Positions 1 through 7,446 of a stretch of 64,000 bases of DNA are shown here, in pieces. The stretch lies in assembly GCF_023370075.1 (NCBI RefSeq), contig NZ_CP097150.1, forward strand, positions 124,001 to 188,000, given 5' to 3'. Every line of letters starts with the position of its first letter. Positions within the stretch are counted from its first letter, which is position 1. The notes below the pieces were generated by a model. It saw only the letters and a program-made list of their open reading frames with translations, was not told the origin of the DNA and made no database searches. Position numbers and translations under genes: made by a program. Source of the stretch: Deinococcus sp. QL22 (GTDB taxonomy: Bacteria; Deinococcota; Deinococci; Deinococcales; Deinococcaceae).

Positions 1-148
1 CACGGTCCCGGAACGTGCCCGCCTCGCCGACGTGGTACTGGCAGGAAATCTCGATGGTCGGCATCTCGTGCGGGCCGCTACCCGCGCCATGGTCGGGGGT
101 GCGCCTGCCATCGGCGCAGTAGTCCAGGACGTCAGGGCACACCTCTAG
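1..148 (+). CDS. C-terminal end of an unidentified protein (partial)
   Basis: An open frame enters from the left edge and stops at TAG 146-148. The visible 48 residues are alanine- and valine-rich and end in VVQDVRAHL. I do not recognise the family. The stop lies six bases before the first iteron. In many plasmids the replication initiator gene sits beside its iterons, so an initiator is a reasonable guess, but nothing in this tail proves it. Confidence 0.45.
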   Translation, partial: TVPERARLADVVLAGNLDGRHLVRAATRAMVGGAPAIGAVVQDVRAHL

Positions 149-153
149 CGCCA

Positions 154-503
154 CCCGTATGTTCTGAGGGATAGAGAACAGGCCTCACCCGTATATTCTG
201 AGGGGAAAGATAAAAAACTTCGTCCTACACAGCATCTCTCGAAGCAAAATTACAAGCCCGTATATTCTGAGGGAAAGGGGGCGATTTGTCCCCTTCTTTC
301 CCGTATGTTCTGAGGGGACGAAGAGGAAGGTCTACTTTTTTCTCCCGTATGTTCTGAGGGATTGAGGATGGACTCGCCCATACGTTCTGAGGGAAAAGAA
401 CGGCCTCTGAATTCTCCTTGCCCGTATGTTCTGAGGGATTGAAGTTGGACTTGCCCGTATGTTCTGAGGGGAAACAGGTTGTTTTGCCCGTATGTTCTGA
501 GGG
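154..503 (+). repeat. Nine 17-bp iterons, candidate replication origin
   Basis: The motif CCCGTATGTTCTGAGGG, or a close variant, occurs nine times in the same orientation, starting at 154, 188, 257, 300, 344, 377, 421, 454 and 487. The variants are CCCGTATATTCTGAGGG at 188 and 257 and CCCATACGTTCTGAGGG at 377. Start-to-start distances are 34, 69, 43, 44, 33, 44, 33 and 33, so nearly all are within one base of a multiple of 11. Direct repeats in helical phase next to an AT-rich stretch and a par operon are the hallmark of an iteron-type plasmid origin. Function as oriV is inferred. Confidence 0.75.
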
Positions 504-534
504 GAAAGATTGAAAAAGCAGCGCTGGCCGCCAC

Positions 535-670
535 ATCTCGCCGCTCTCCTGATGATGTTTTTTCATCAAGTTTTTAAATCTTTTCAATCAGGAGAAAATC
601 AACATCATTCCAATCCCTTCAGACCGTTTGCACCCGCAGGAGAGGAAAGTCTGATTCGGAAGCATATTTA
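535..670. other. AT-rich segment beside the iterons (possible unwinding region)
   Basis: Directly after the iteron array the composition changes to T/A tracts (TTTTTTCATCAAG, TTTTTAAATCTTTTCAATC) and ends in CATATTTAAG. The 8-mer ATGATGTT near 553 recurs inverted as AACATCAT near 601. In iteron plasmids the DNA unwinding element lies at this position. The role is inferred from position and composition only. No convincing DnaA box was seen. Confidence 0.4.
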
Positions 671-752
671 AGAAGTGGCGTGGTACTGCTCCAGGAAAGA
701 CTTCCAGAACCTGACCCTCTCGAAGCGAGGGACGAGCACACTGGAGAGCATC

Positions 753-1040
753 ATGGGCAAACAACGGAAAACCTGGACGACCGACGTCAAAGAAGCCATT
801 GTTCTGAGTGTCTTGCGCGGAGAACTGGGCGTGGCAGAAGCGGCCCGACAGCATGATGTCAATGAAAGCCTGATCCACAGTTGGAAAGCCCAGTTCCTGG
901 AGGCGGGCCGGGCCCGCCTCGCCGGAGATCGTCCGGAGCAGGGCGTGAGCCTGCTAGAACGCGAAAACGACCGTCTGAAGCGGATCCTCGCGGAAAAGGA
1001 ATTGGAGCTTGATATTGCGCGAAAAGTGCGGCGGCTCTGA
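753..1040 (+). CDS. IS3-family OrfA, transposase DNA-binding subunit
   Basis: A protein of 95 residues starting MGKQRKTW. The N-terminal half is a helix-turn-helix of the transposase_8 type (IVLSVLRGELGVAEAARQH, then ESLIHSWKAQF). The C-terminal third is a leucine-zipper-like helix (LERENDRLKRILAEKELEL), as in other IS3 OrfA proteins. An in-frame start at 675 exists but lies outside the inverted repeat, so the ATG at 753 is preferred. The run AAAA at 1022-1025 just before the stop could allow the -1 frameshift that normally yields the OrfAB fusion; this is inferred. Confidence 0.85.
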   Translation: MGKQRKTWTTDVKEAIVLSVLRGELGVAEAARQHDVNESLIHSWKAQFLEAGRARLAGDRPEQGVSLLERENDRLKRILAEKELELDIARKVRRL

Positions 1041-1042
1041 CG

Positions 1043-1894
1043 ATGGACGAGCTGATGGTCCTCCGGCAGAGCCATCCCCAACTCAGCTTGCGACGCTTTG
1101 CTCAGTACGCGGAGATTCCGTATTGGCGACTCCGAGACCATCAGCACAGCGCACCGGTGCGCTGTGCGCGCCAGCAGCACCGGGATGAGCTGTACGAGCA
1201 AGTGCGCCAGACCGCGTTGTTACACCCGACTTCGGGCTACCGGCTGCTGTACCAGGAATTGAAAGCTCAAGGCCAAGCCATCGGATTGCACCAGATTCGA
1301 GTGGCGCTCGGTGAACTGCAACTCCATCCTCCGCAGCCTCGGAAAACAAGAAACCCTTCTCCCAAAGTGTCCAGTCCTCAGGACTGGCCCGAAGGCCGCC
1401 GGATACAGATCGATGCCACACGCCTCTCCCTCCCGGATGGCGTCTGCTGGATTTACTTTGTGTTGGACGTCCTTTCACGGGTGGTCTTGGCCAGCCGGGT
1501 GGTGCGGAGCCTGTCGATGCACCTCGCCAAGCTCACGCTTGACGACGCGGTTGCTGTCCTGCGGGCCGAGGGCCACCCGGATACCATCCTCGTCCAAAGC
1601 GACGGGGGCAGCGACTTTACGGGCGACATCTTTCAACAGGGCTGCTTAAAGTACGGCAGTTGGGTGCGCTCCAAGGTGTCCCAACTGGGGGGTACCGGAA
1701 TCCTGGAAAGACTCAATAGAACCTACAAATATCAATTTGCTTTCCGTCACGACTGGCAGTCCATGGCTGAGGTTCGCGCTGCGATGCCTGACTTTCACCG
1801 CTGGTATAACCACCAGCGCCGTCACTCGGCGCTGGGTTACACCACGCCTTGGTCTACACTCACCTCATCGGCGAAGGCTCGCAACGCCGCTTGA
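1043..1894 (+). CDS. IS3-family OrfB, DDE transposase
   Basis: 283 residues with an HTH_21-like region (SGYRLLYQELKAQG) and an rve integrase core. The catalytic triad is visible as D in IDATRLSL, D in QSDGGSDF and E in GILERLNRTYK, and the WYNHQRRHSALGY signature is near the C terminus. The gene starts three bases after the orfA stop in the -1 frame. All catalytic residues are present and no frame is broken, so the element may still be active. Confidence 0.88.
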   Translation: MDELMVLRQSHPQLSLRRFAQYAEIPYWRLRDHQHSAPVRCARQQHRDELYEQVRQTALLHPTSGYRLLYQELKAQGQAIGLHQIRVALGELQLHPPQPRKTRNPSPKVSSPQDWPEGRRIQIDATRLSLPDGVCWIYFVLDVLSRVVLASRVVRSLSMHLAKLTLDDAVAVLRAEGHPDTILVQSDGGSDFTGDIFQQGCLKYGSWVRSKVSQLGGTGILERLNRTYKYQFAFRHDWQSMAEVRAAMPDFHRWYNHQRRHSALGYTTPWSTLTSSAKARNAA

Positions 1895-1918
1895 AGAATT
1901 TCTTCGAGCACTACCCGT

Positions 1919-2470
1919 TGCTGTGGATTCGTTGACTCGAGAAGAAAGCCATCTGGTTTGGCTCACGTCCGGCGTCAGGCTGGGGACAACGTTGCATTCA
2001 GACGGGGTGCAAGGGTGAACAGGTTGCTAGCAGATAGCTGAGCGGGGCCTGTGCTTGCCTTGCAAGGCAGGGGGAGTGCTGGTTAGGGATCCTTTTGGCA
2101 GGCAAGGTCTAGGAGACCCCTTAGCGGCCCTCCTGCGGCGTCCTGTGCCACTCTGAAGGCGGTTCCCTCCCATCCGTCTAGTGCTGCTCTGCTGGAGTGG
2201 GCTGCGCTTCTCGCTGTCTCAATAGGTCAGCGTATAGCAGTGGTAGAGCCAGACCGGATGGCCGGTGACCGAGATTGGGAATCGCTAGCCTGGAAGGTTC
2301 TGGTCGGTTAGCATGGCTTCACCCTACGCAAACAACTGGACTGGGCACTGCTCTGGCAAGTTGCACGGCTTGAAAAGCTGCCAAGCAACAAGAGAAATAA
2401 GCTCATGCCAAGCCGTCAATTCAGACGGAGTTCGTTCCGGGCCGAGTTGCTGTACGGGGCTGCCGAAATC
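1919..2470. other. Non-coding stretch between IS3 and the par operon
   Basis: About 550 bases with no convincing gene. Short open frames here lack ribosome-binding sites and recognisable products. Small GC-rich inverted repeats such as GGTCTAGGAGACC near 2108 are visible. It is probably the original upstream region of the partition operon, now separated from the iterons by the IS. Confidence 0.5.
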
Positions 2471-2502
2471 CTGCAGCCTGGGCCCGTGCGCCCAGGCTGC
2501 AG
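2471..2502. repeat. Perfect 13-bp inverted repeat upstream of parA
   Basis: The arms CTGCAGCCTGGGC (2471-2483) and GCCCAGGCTGCAG (2490-2502) are exact reverse complements around the loop CCGTGC. The hairpin lies 58 bases before the parA start codon and has no T-run, so it is not a typical terminator. It could be the autoregulatory operator of the par operon or a structural origin element. Function is inferred from position. Confidence 0.5.
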
Positions 2503-2560
2503 CTAGAGCCCAGCGCCCGTGTCGTCTCTGCGTCTCGTGGGCGCTAGATTACACCTATCT

Positions 2561-3373
2561 ATGAAGGTGATCACGTTCTTTAACCATGCGGGCGGCGTCG
2601 GCAAGTCCAGCAGCGTGCGGGATATAGGCTTTACACTGGGTCAGCTTGGGCACCGCGTCCTCCTGATCGACGCTGATCCACAGGCCAATCTGACCGACTG
2701 GCTGGGAGTACGCGGCGTAACCAGCGCAGACGGCCAAATCCGTGATCTGCGGCTGGAAGACACTCTCTACCCGGCGGTATTGGCCGACGACGACACCGAG
2801 TTGGCTCTACCCTCCCCTCTGCGGATTCATGGCCTCGACCTGATTCCCGGCCACTTAGACGTGGCAACTATCGAGCCGCTTCTGCCGGGCCAAATGATGG
2901 GTCTTTTGCGGCTCAAAGACGCTCTGCGCGCACTGAGTGGTCGATACGACTTTGTGCTGATCGATCCTCCGCCCAGTCTCGGGCAGCTCAGTGCCCTTGC
3001 GGTCATTGCCGCGCAGTATGTGGTGGTGCCCGTTCCGGCCAGCGGCAAAGGCCTCAAAGGACTCCAGACGGTCATGCAGATGCTCAACCGCTTCCGCAAG
3101 GCCAATCCGGAACTGGCGCTGGCGATGATTCTCGTGACGCAGTACAACGACACCACCAACCATAGCCGCGAAAGCCTGGCGCAGCTTCGGGCGCAGTTTG
3201 GGCACTTGGCCCCGATCAGCACGCCGCTGACCTACCGCCCCGCGCTCTATCCGGATTCTCAACTGCACGGCGAGCCACTGCCTGCATTCGCCAGGCGCAG
3301 CCCAGCCACCCAGGAGATTGCCAACGTGACCGCCCAACTACTGGACGCCCTCGGGACGGCGCACCATGTCTAA
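2561..3373 (+). CDS. parA: ParA-family partition ATPase
   Basis: 270 residues. The N terminus MKVITFFNHAGGVGKSS carries the deviant Walker A box of ParA/Soj ATPases. The usual signature lysine of KGGVGK is replaced by alanine (HAGG), a form I associate with Deinococcus ParA proteins. Walker A' and B are visible as LLIDADPQANLTDWLG and FVLIDPPPSLGQLS. The protein should use ATP-driven nucleoid binding to segregate the replicon with ParB. No Shine-Dalgarno precedes ATG 2561; TAGATT at 2545-2550 could be a -10 element giving a nearly leaderless transcript. The stop overlaps parB by eight bases. Confidence 0.92.
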   Translation: MKVITFFNHAGGVGKSSSVRDIGFTLGQLGHRVLLIDADPQANLTDWLGVRGVTSADGQIRDLRLEDTLYPAVLADDDTELALPSPLRIHGLDLIPGHLDVATIEPLLPGQMMGLLRLKDALRALSGRYDFVLIDPPPSLGQLSALAVIAAQYVVVPVPASGKGLKGLQTVMQMLNRFRKANPELALAMILVTQYNDTTNHSRESLAQLRAQFGHLAPISTPLTYRPALYPDSQLHGEPLPAFARRSPATQEIANVTAQLLDALGTAHHV

Positions 3374-4280
3374 AGCCGCCAAACGCAGCCGGGCCGACGC
3401 GTTCGGATCGTTGCTCGGTGCCCTGCCTGACCTCTCCCCTGACGCCCGCCCGCCCATCAGCGCAGTGCCGCTTCAGAACATTCAGATACGGCCCAGTCAA
3501 CCTCGGCGGCATTTTAGTGAGGGAGCCCTGGCTTCCCTGGTTCAGAGCGTGCGGGAACAAGGCGTGCTGCAACCTGTCTTGGTTCGGCCAGTCACCGGGG
3601 GCTACGAGTTGATCGCCGGGGAGCGGCGGGTGCGAGCGGCGCAGTTGGCAGGCCTGACCGCAGTTCCAGCCGTGGTGCGCGACGCCACCGATGAGCAAGC
3701 CGACCTGTTGGCGGCACTCGAAAATTTGCAGCGTGAAGACCTCAATCCGCTTGATGAGGTAGACGCCACCCTGACCATCGTGGCGCGGCAATTGAAGATT
3801 GCTCAGGGCGAAGTGCTGCCGCTGCTGCACGCCCAGCGCCGCACGCCTCAGCCCGAAGTGACCGAACAACTTGACGGGGTGTTTGCCCAGTTGGGCCGTG
3901 GCACCTGGCGGTCGTTCGCGTCCAACAAGGCCGGTGTCCTGCGCTTTCCGCCCGACCTGCTTGACCTGATGCGGCAGGGGACGTTGGAGTACACCCGCGC
4001 CGCAGCCTTGGCCCGCATCAAAGATGAGCCGCTGCGTCTTCAGCTGACCCAGCGCACCCTGAAAGAAGCGCTGAGCGTGCGGGACATTGCCCTGGCTGCC
4101 AGACCGGACAAAGCGGTGCCAGAGCAGATCATGCGGGTTCGGACGTTGCTTGATGAGCGGCGAGTGGGCCGGTTAGGATTGCCGGAACAGGGGAGAGTCA
4201 AGGCGCTTTTAAGCGAACTGGAGGCACTCTTGCTGGGACAGGGTCAGCGCTCCACGCGGGCCAAGTCGAAACGCTCTTAA
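3366..4280 (+). CDS. parB: ParB-family centromere-binding protein
   Basis: 304 residues, a normal ParB length. An N-terminal ParB/CTPase domain (about residues 33-125) contains IQIRPSQPRRHF, the CTP-binding box GERRVRA (85-91) and ENLQREDLNPLDE (119-131). It is followed by a helix-turn-helix region and a C-terminal leucine-rich helix (LPEQGRVKALLSELEALLL) suited to dimerisation. It overlaps parA by ATGTCTAA, so the pair is translationally coupled. The palindrome pair at its 3' end is the likely binding site. Confidence 0.92.
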   Translation: MSKAAKRSRADAFGSLLGALPDLSPDARPPISAVPLQNIQIRPSQPRRHFSEGALASLVQSVREQGVLQPVLVRPVTGGYELIAGERRVRAAQLAGLTAVPAVVRDATDEQADLLAALENLQREDLNPLDEVDATLTIVARQLKIAQGEVLPLLHAQRRTPQPEVTEQLDGVFAQLGRGTWRSFASNKAGVLRFPPDLLDLMRQGTLEYTRAAALARIKDEPLRLQLTQRTLKEALSVRDIALAARPDKAVPEQIMRVRTLLDERRVGRLGLPEQGRVKALLSELEALLLGQGQRSTRAKSKRS

Positions 4281-4370
4281 CGTTAAGAGCAGACCGGAAG
4301 GGGAGGGCGGCTGGCCTTCTTGCTGTGCCTAGGCAAAAGCTAGCTCCCTGTGCTCTTAACGTTAAGAGCA
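4273..4370. promoter_or_regulatory. Two identical 18-bp palindromes, candidate parS sites
   Basis: GCTCTTAACGTTAAGAGC, a perfect palindrome, occurs at 4273-4290 and again at 4352-4369. The second copy extends by T/A to 20 bp. The first contains the parB stop codon TAA (4278-4280). Duplicate perfect palindromes beside parB fit a ParB-binding centromere and differ from the usual chromosomal GTTTCACGTGAAAC-type site. No further exact copy was noticed in the window. ParB binding is inferred. Confidence 0.7.
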
Positions 4371-4406
4371 GCGCCATGAGCCTGATTCGGTTTTGCTCAC
4401 GTCTGG

Positions 4407-4449
4407 TTAAATTATTCCTGCTTGGCGCTCGAGCTCGTGTGGTGTCAAG
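4407..4449 (-). pseudogene. Relic of an IS3-type transposase C terminus
   Basis: Read on the minus strand this segment encodes LTPHELERQAGII and a stop, matching the typical end of IS3-family OrfB (a TPHEFERQ-like tail). It is followed by TTAACCAGACGTG, a plausible element end. A near-identical relic lies at 60890-60932. No other part of the element is recognisable nearby. The remaining 4450-4740 holds no gene I can support. Confidence 0.5.
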
Positions 4450-4750
4450 CAGGCGAGTGTCGACAGACGGCGCCGGTTATAGAAGACCTCAACTTATTAG
4501 AAGATGGCTTGGCGAGTGACATATCGGCTGTCGAAGTGAGCGTAGAAGGCCATCTAGGACGCTGTTATCTGCATAACAGAGGTGGATGGGGTGTTGCCCT
4601 CCTGTTCTCTGGCTCCGTGGCCTTGTTGGGAACTGCACACCTCCATCCGCCCTCAGCTAGATCCGCTGCGTCGCCAGATACCAGGCTGCCTTGGGGCCCA
4701 ATTTGACAGAGCTGCGCGCTGCTCATCCCGCTTGAATTTGGAGGTTGGGC

Positions 4751-5640
4751 TGATCACAGTCGGACTTGATCCCCATCCTGACAGTCACACCGTGGCTGCC
4801 CTTGACGAGCAGGGCACTCCGTTAGCATCTCTGACGGGTCCGAACACCGCTGAAGGTCTCGCGCAGCTGCAGATGTTCGCGCTACCGTATCCGTGTCGGC
4901 AATGGGCGATCGAAGGTGCGGCGAAGCGGCTTCATCACGGCGTTGGTCAGCCAACTCCTGGCGGGTCACGAGCCAGTGACCCACATTCCTGCAACGTTGA
5001 CAAGCCCGTACCGGGCTCGAAAGGGCTGTAAGAAGAACGACGTCGTTGATGCACAACACGTCGCTCGAGCGCTCATCGCCAATCCGGACTTGCCGAAGTT
5101 TGCGTTGGGGGCACAGCAACGTGCATGCAGGAGCTCACCCCCGCTCAGCGCAAGCTCTCTCAAGAACACCAGGCCCATAAAGCGACATTGGCATCGCTGG
5201 AAGCCACCTCTCCTGTGCGGCCCATTTTGGAAACGGTGATGAAGACCCCCCTAGAGCAGCTGAAGGTGCTCGAGAAGCAACTCAAGGCGGTCCTGACCTC
5301 CTGAATGCCGAGCTTGCTCGAGGTTCAAGGGGTTGGGCCTGTCGTGGCAGAGATCGTGTTGGGTGAAACAGGGAGGATTGAGCGCTTCAAAAATAAATGT
5401 CATTGTGCGAGCGACTGCGGAGCCGCACCTGTTGAGCGGGGGAGCGGTCAGAACACTTGAATGCAGCTCAACACCGGTGGGAATCGGCGACCCAATTGGG
5501 CGCTGCACATCGTGGCGATTGTGCGGTTGCGGCGGGATGAGCGCACCAAAGCATTTCCCGCCAAACTGAAGGTCGCTGGCAAAATCAACGGACTTCACGG
5601 CGCATTCTCAAAACCTATATTGCACGGGAACTGTTTCCTG
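4751..5640 (+). pseudogene. Degenerate IS110-family transposase
   Basis: Pieces of an IS110 transposase appear in shifting frames: VGLDPHPDSHTVAALDEQG and QWAIEGA (about 4750-4917), then LTSPYRARKGCKKNDVVDAQ (about 5000-5060), then a C-terminal domain with VQGVGPVVAEIVLGETG (about 5320-5375) and the GNRRPNWALHIVAIVRLRRDERTKAF region (about 5480-5553; shown here by position). At least two frameshifts and an in-frame stop at about 5302 separate the parts, so it is dead. It resembles the broken IS110 copy at 34480-35387. Confidence 0.75.
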
Positions 5641-5646
5641 TATTGC

Positions 5647-5706
5647 GTCAAGCGGCGTCCGCGTTGATTTTCAGCGCGGGAGTCGTCGTCGCGGACGCCG
5701 CTTGAC
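5647..5706. repeat. 17-bp inverted repeat at the end of the IS110 relic
   Basis: GTCAAGCGGCGTCCGCG at 5647-5663 is the exact reverse complement of 5690-5706, with a 26-nt loop. There is no T-run after either arm. It could be the element's terminal structure, a REP-like hairpin that attracted the IS110 insertion, or a rho-independent-like block to transcription. The 450 bases after it, up to 6154, show no gene I can support. Confidence 0.5.
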
Positions 5707-6154
5707 AGGCTTATCCCAGGTTCCTAACAAGTGCCCTTACGGGTCATGCTTCCTTAGCGCATCAATTCGGCCCCAAAATTCTACTGGCGTATTGATTTCT
5801 ACGCCCATGAGTGATGGGGAGGCAAGGTGGCGGGCGTGTGCGGTTCTATGGCAACCCACCCCCGCCCGTGAATGCAGGTCGAGCGTCCGCCACTTTCCCT
5901 GGGCCCGCAGGCCACCAGCCCGCACCAAGCGCGAAATCCGCTTGCAGGGAAGGTGGTGTCCCTCAGCTCAGCTTGAAGAAGCGGTGCACCGCATCCTGCT
6001 CAGCGTGTGGGGAGGGGGCGTTCTTTAGCAGATGTAGAACGTACTGGTGGGCGCGTCCAGCACCCGGCATCAGACTTTCAGCGGGCACTGGACACGCTTC
6101 AGCTTTCGGTTGCCCGTCTGCCCGTTCTCAATTGGGTTGATGTGTCTCTCGGAT

Positions 6155-6826
6155 TCAGGGCTTCAGCAAGCCCACCAGTGCAGCGTACCCGCGCTCCTGG
6201 GCATGCTGCAGGGCGGTCATCCCGTCCCGATCTGCAAGGGTGGGATCGGCACCCGCGCCGAGCAGCAGGCGCACGATTTCAGTGTGGTGCGGCCCCCCGT
6301 CTCCAAGAATCACGGCTTCCAACAGGGCTGTCCATCCCAGGTTGTTCACGTGGTTAACGTCGATGCCCGTCTTCAGGATTTCCCGCACGTATTCGGTGTG
6401 CCCCCGGTCTGCCGCCGGAATCAGGGCGGTGCCGCCAAAGCGGTTGGTGCGCGTCAGATCCGGGTGGGCACGCAGCACCTCTCGTAGCATGGCCACGCTC
6501 CCCGTTTCCCCCGTCACCAGCAACGCGTTGTTGTCGGCCTGATCCTGGCGGTCTGGGTCGGCCCCGGCATCAATCAGCACTCTGGCTGCCTCTACATGGT
6601 CGCCCAGTGCAGCAGCGGTCAGAGCGGTGCGGCCATCTTCCTGCACAGCGTCCGGAGACGCGCCGCGCTTCAGCAGCACCCGGACAGCAGCGGCGTCTCC
6701 GCGCCCGGCAGCCTGCACGAGCTGTGTATTCAGCAACGTACGGTTCACCTGAGGCACCGGGGAGGGTGCTCCACCCGCTTCTGCCGGGGGCAGAGCCAAC
6801 AAAGCGGCCAGCAGCAGGAGTCTCAC
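6155..6826 (-). CDS. Secreted ankyrin-repeat protein
   Basis: 223 residues if started at GTG 6826, which overlaps the upstream stop as GTGA. This gives a clean signal peptide (VRLLLLAALLALPPAEA). The mature part is built from five to six ankyrin repeats, with hallmark segments GRTALTAAALGDHVEAARVL, GGTALIPAADRGHTEYVREI and GMTALQHAQERGYAALVGLL. It probably mediates protein-protein contacts in the periplasm or cell envelope. Coupling to the HbpS-like gene suggests a joint function. An earlier ATG at 6862 would bury the signal peptide and is less likely. Confidence 0.8.
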   Translation of the reverse strand: MRLLLLAALLALPPAEAGGAPSPVPQVNRTLLNTQLVQAAGRGDAAAVRVLLKRGASPDAVQEDGRTALTAAALGDHVEAARVLIDAGADPDRQDQADNNALLVTGETGSVAMLREVLRAHPDLTRTNRFGGTALIPAADRGHTEYVREILKTGIDVNHVNNLGWTALLEAVILGDGGPHHTEIVRLLLGAGADPTLADRDGMTALQHAQERGYAALVGLLKP

Positions 6827-7329
6827 CGACCCAGTACGGTAGTGACCGCGTCCGTACCGCACTGCTCGTCAATGGCTCCGCTGGGTGCGCCGCCCACCCC
6901 GATTGCGCCGACCACGGCATTGTTGACGCGAACAGGAGCGCCGCCTGCCAACACCAGGAAGCGGTCGAGGCGGGCGAGTTCTGCCGAGGCCGGGTTGGTG
7001 CGGATATTCTCGGCGATTCCAGCGGTGGTGTTGCGGGCCGAGGCGCTGGTGTAGGCCTTGCGGTAAGACGCGTCCACGGTGTGCGGCCCGGCATTTTCCG
7101 AACGTGCCACCGCCAGCGTGATCCCGGCACGGTCGACCACAGTCGCGGTGACGTTGTAGCCCTGCTGGGCGCAGTTCTGCACGGCAAGCTGGGCCATGCG
7201 CACAGCAGCCGAGAGACTCAGATTCGTCTGGGTGACGGTGGGCGTGGTGGCGAGTTGTACCGGTTGAGATGGGGCGGTCTGGGCCAGGGCGGCGCCGCTG
7301 AGGGCGGCAGCAAGCAGCAACAGTTTCAT
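6823..7329 (-). CDS. Secreted GlcG/HbpS-like (DUF336) protein
   Basis: 168 residues starting MKLLLLAAALSGAALAQ, a typical signal peptide. The mature domain matches the GlcG/HbpS fold: SAAVRMAQLAVQNCAQQGYN, VVDRAGITLAV, HTVDASYRKAYTSASAR, then GGAPVRVNNAVVGAIGVGG near the C terminus. HbpS of Streptomyces is an extracellular haem/redox sensor partner of the SenS-SenR two-component system. Here the gene lies 117 bp downstream of a kinase/regulator pair, so an accessory sensor role is an attractive inference. The ligand is not visible from sequence. Confidence 0.82.
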   Translation of the reverse strand: MKLLLLAAALSGAALAQTAPSQPVQLATTPTVTQTNLSLSAAVRMAQLAVQNCAQQGYNVTATVVDRAGITLAVARSENAGPHTVDASYRKAYTSASARNTTAGIAENIRTNPASAELARLDRFLVLAGGAPVRVNNAVVGAIGVGGAPSGAIDEQCGTDAVTTVLGR

Positions 7330-7385
7330 GCCCCTAGCCTGCCCGGCCCGGCCGGTCCATACCATTCGGGCCTTCCACAGCCGCC

Positions 7386-7393
7386 CTACGTAG
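7386..7393. promoter_or_regulatory. CTACGTAG palindrome in the gap before the HbpS-like gene
   Basis: The 117-bp gap between the response-regulator stop and the HbpS-like start contains the perfect 8-bp palindrome CTACGTAG, followed on the plus strand by TTTTACGGAG. It may be part of an operator for the adjacent LuxR-type regulator. An 8-bp palindrome can occur by chance, so this is weak. Confidence 0.25.
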
Positions 7394-7446
7394 TTTTACG
7401 GAGTCGCTGGGCCACGGTCTGCGGTCTAGGCTGGCGAGTCGCTGGG

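Larger units (their letters stand above)
682..1915 (+). mobile_element. IS3-family insertion sequence, apparently complete
   Basis: Imperfect inverted ends lie at 682-707 and 1890-1915 (20 of 26 positions match). They are flanked by the 3-bp direct repeat CGT at 679-681 and 1916-1918. Inside are an orfA with a helix-turn-helix and coiled coil and an orfB with a DDE integrase core, in the -1 frame relative to each other. Length (about 1.23 kb), short target duplication and orfA/orfB structure all fit IS3. It sits between the origin-like region and parAB. Confidence 0.85.

Noticed and set aside
154..503. The repeat array as a CRISPR
   Set aside because: Repeats are only 17 bp, spacings are 16, 26-27 or 52 bp rather than uniform, there are no cas genes, and phasing near multiples of 11 fits iterons better.
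225..587. Open frames on the minus strand across the iterons, encoding repeated PSEHTGK-like peptides
   Set aside because: The peptide repeats are simply translations of the 17-bp iterons; there is no ribosome-binding site and no codon pattern of a gene.
2313..2564. 83-residue plus-strand frame upstream of parA
   Set aside because: It runs through the 13-bp hairpin and the parA start, has no ribosome-binding site and no recognisable sequence.
3216..3869. Minus-strand frame opposite the parA-parB junction
   Set aside because: Antisense to two clearly identified genes; no supporting motif.
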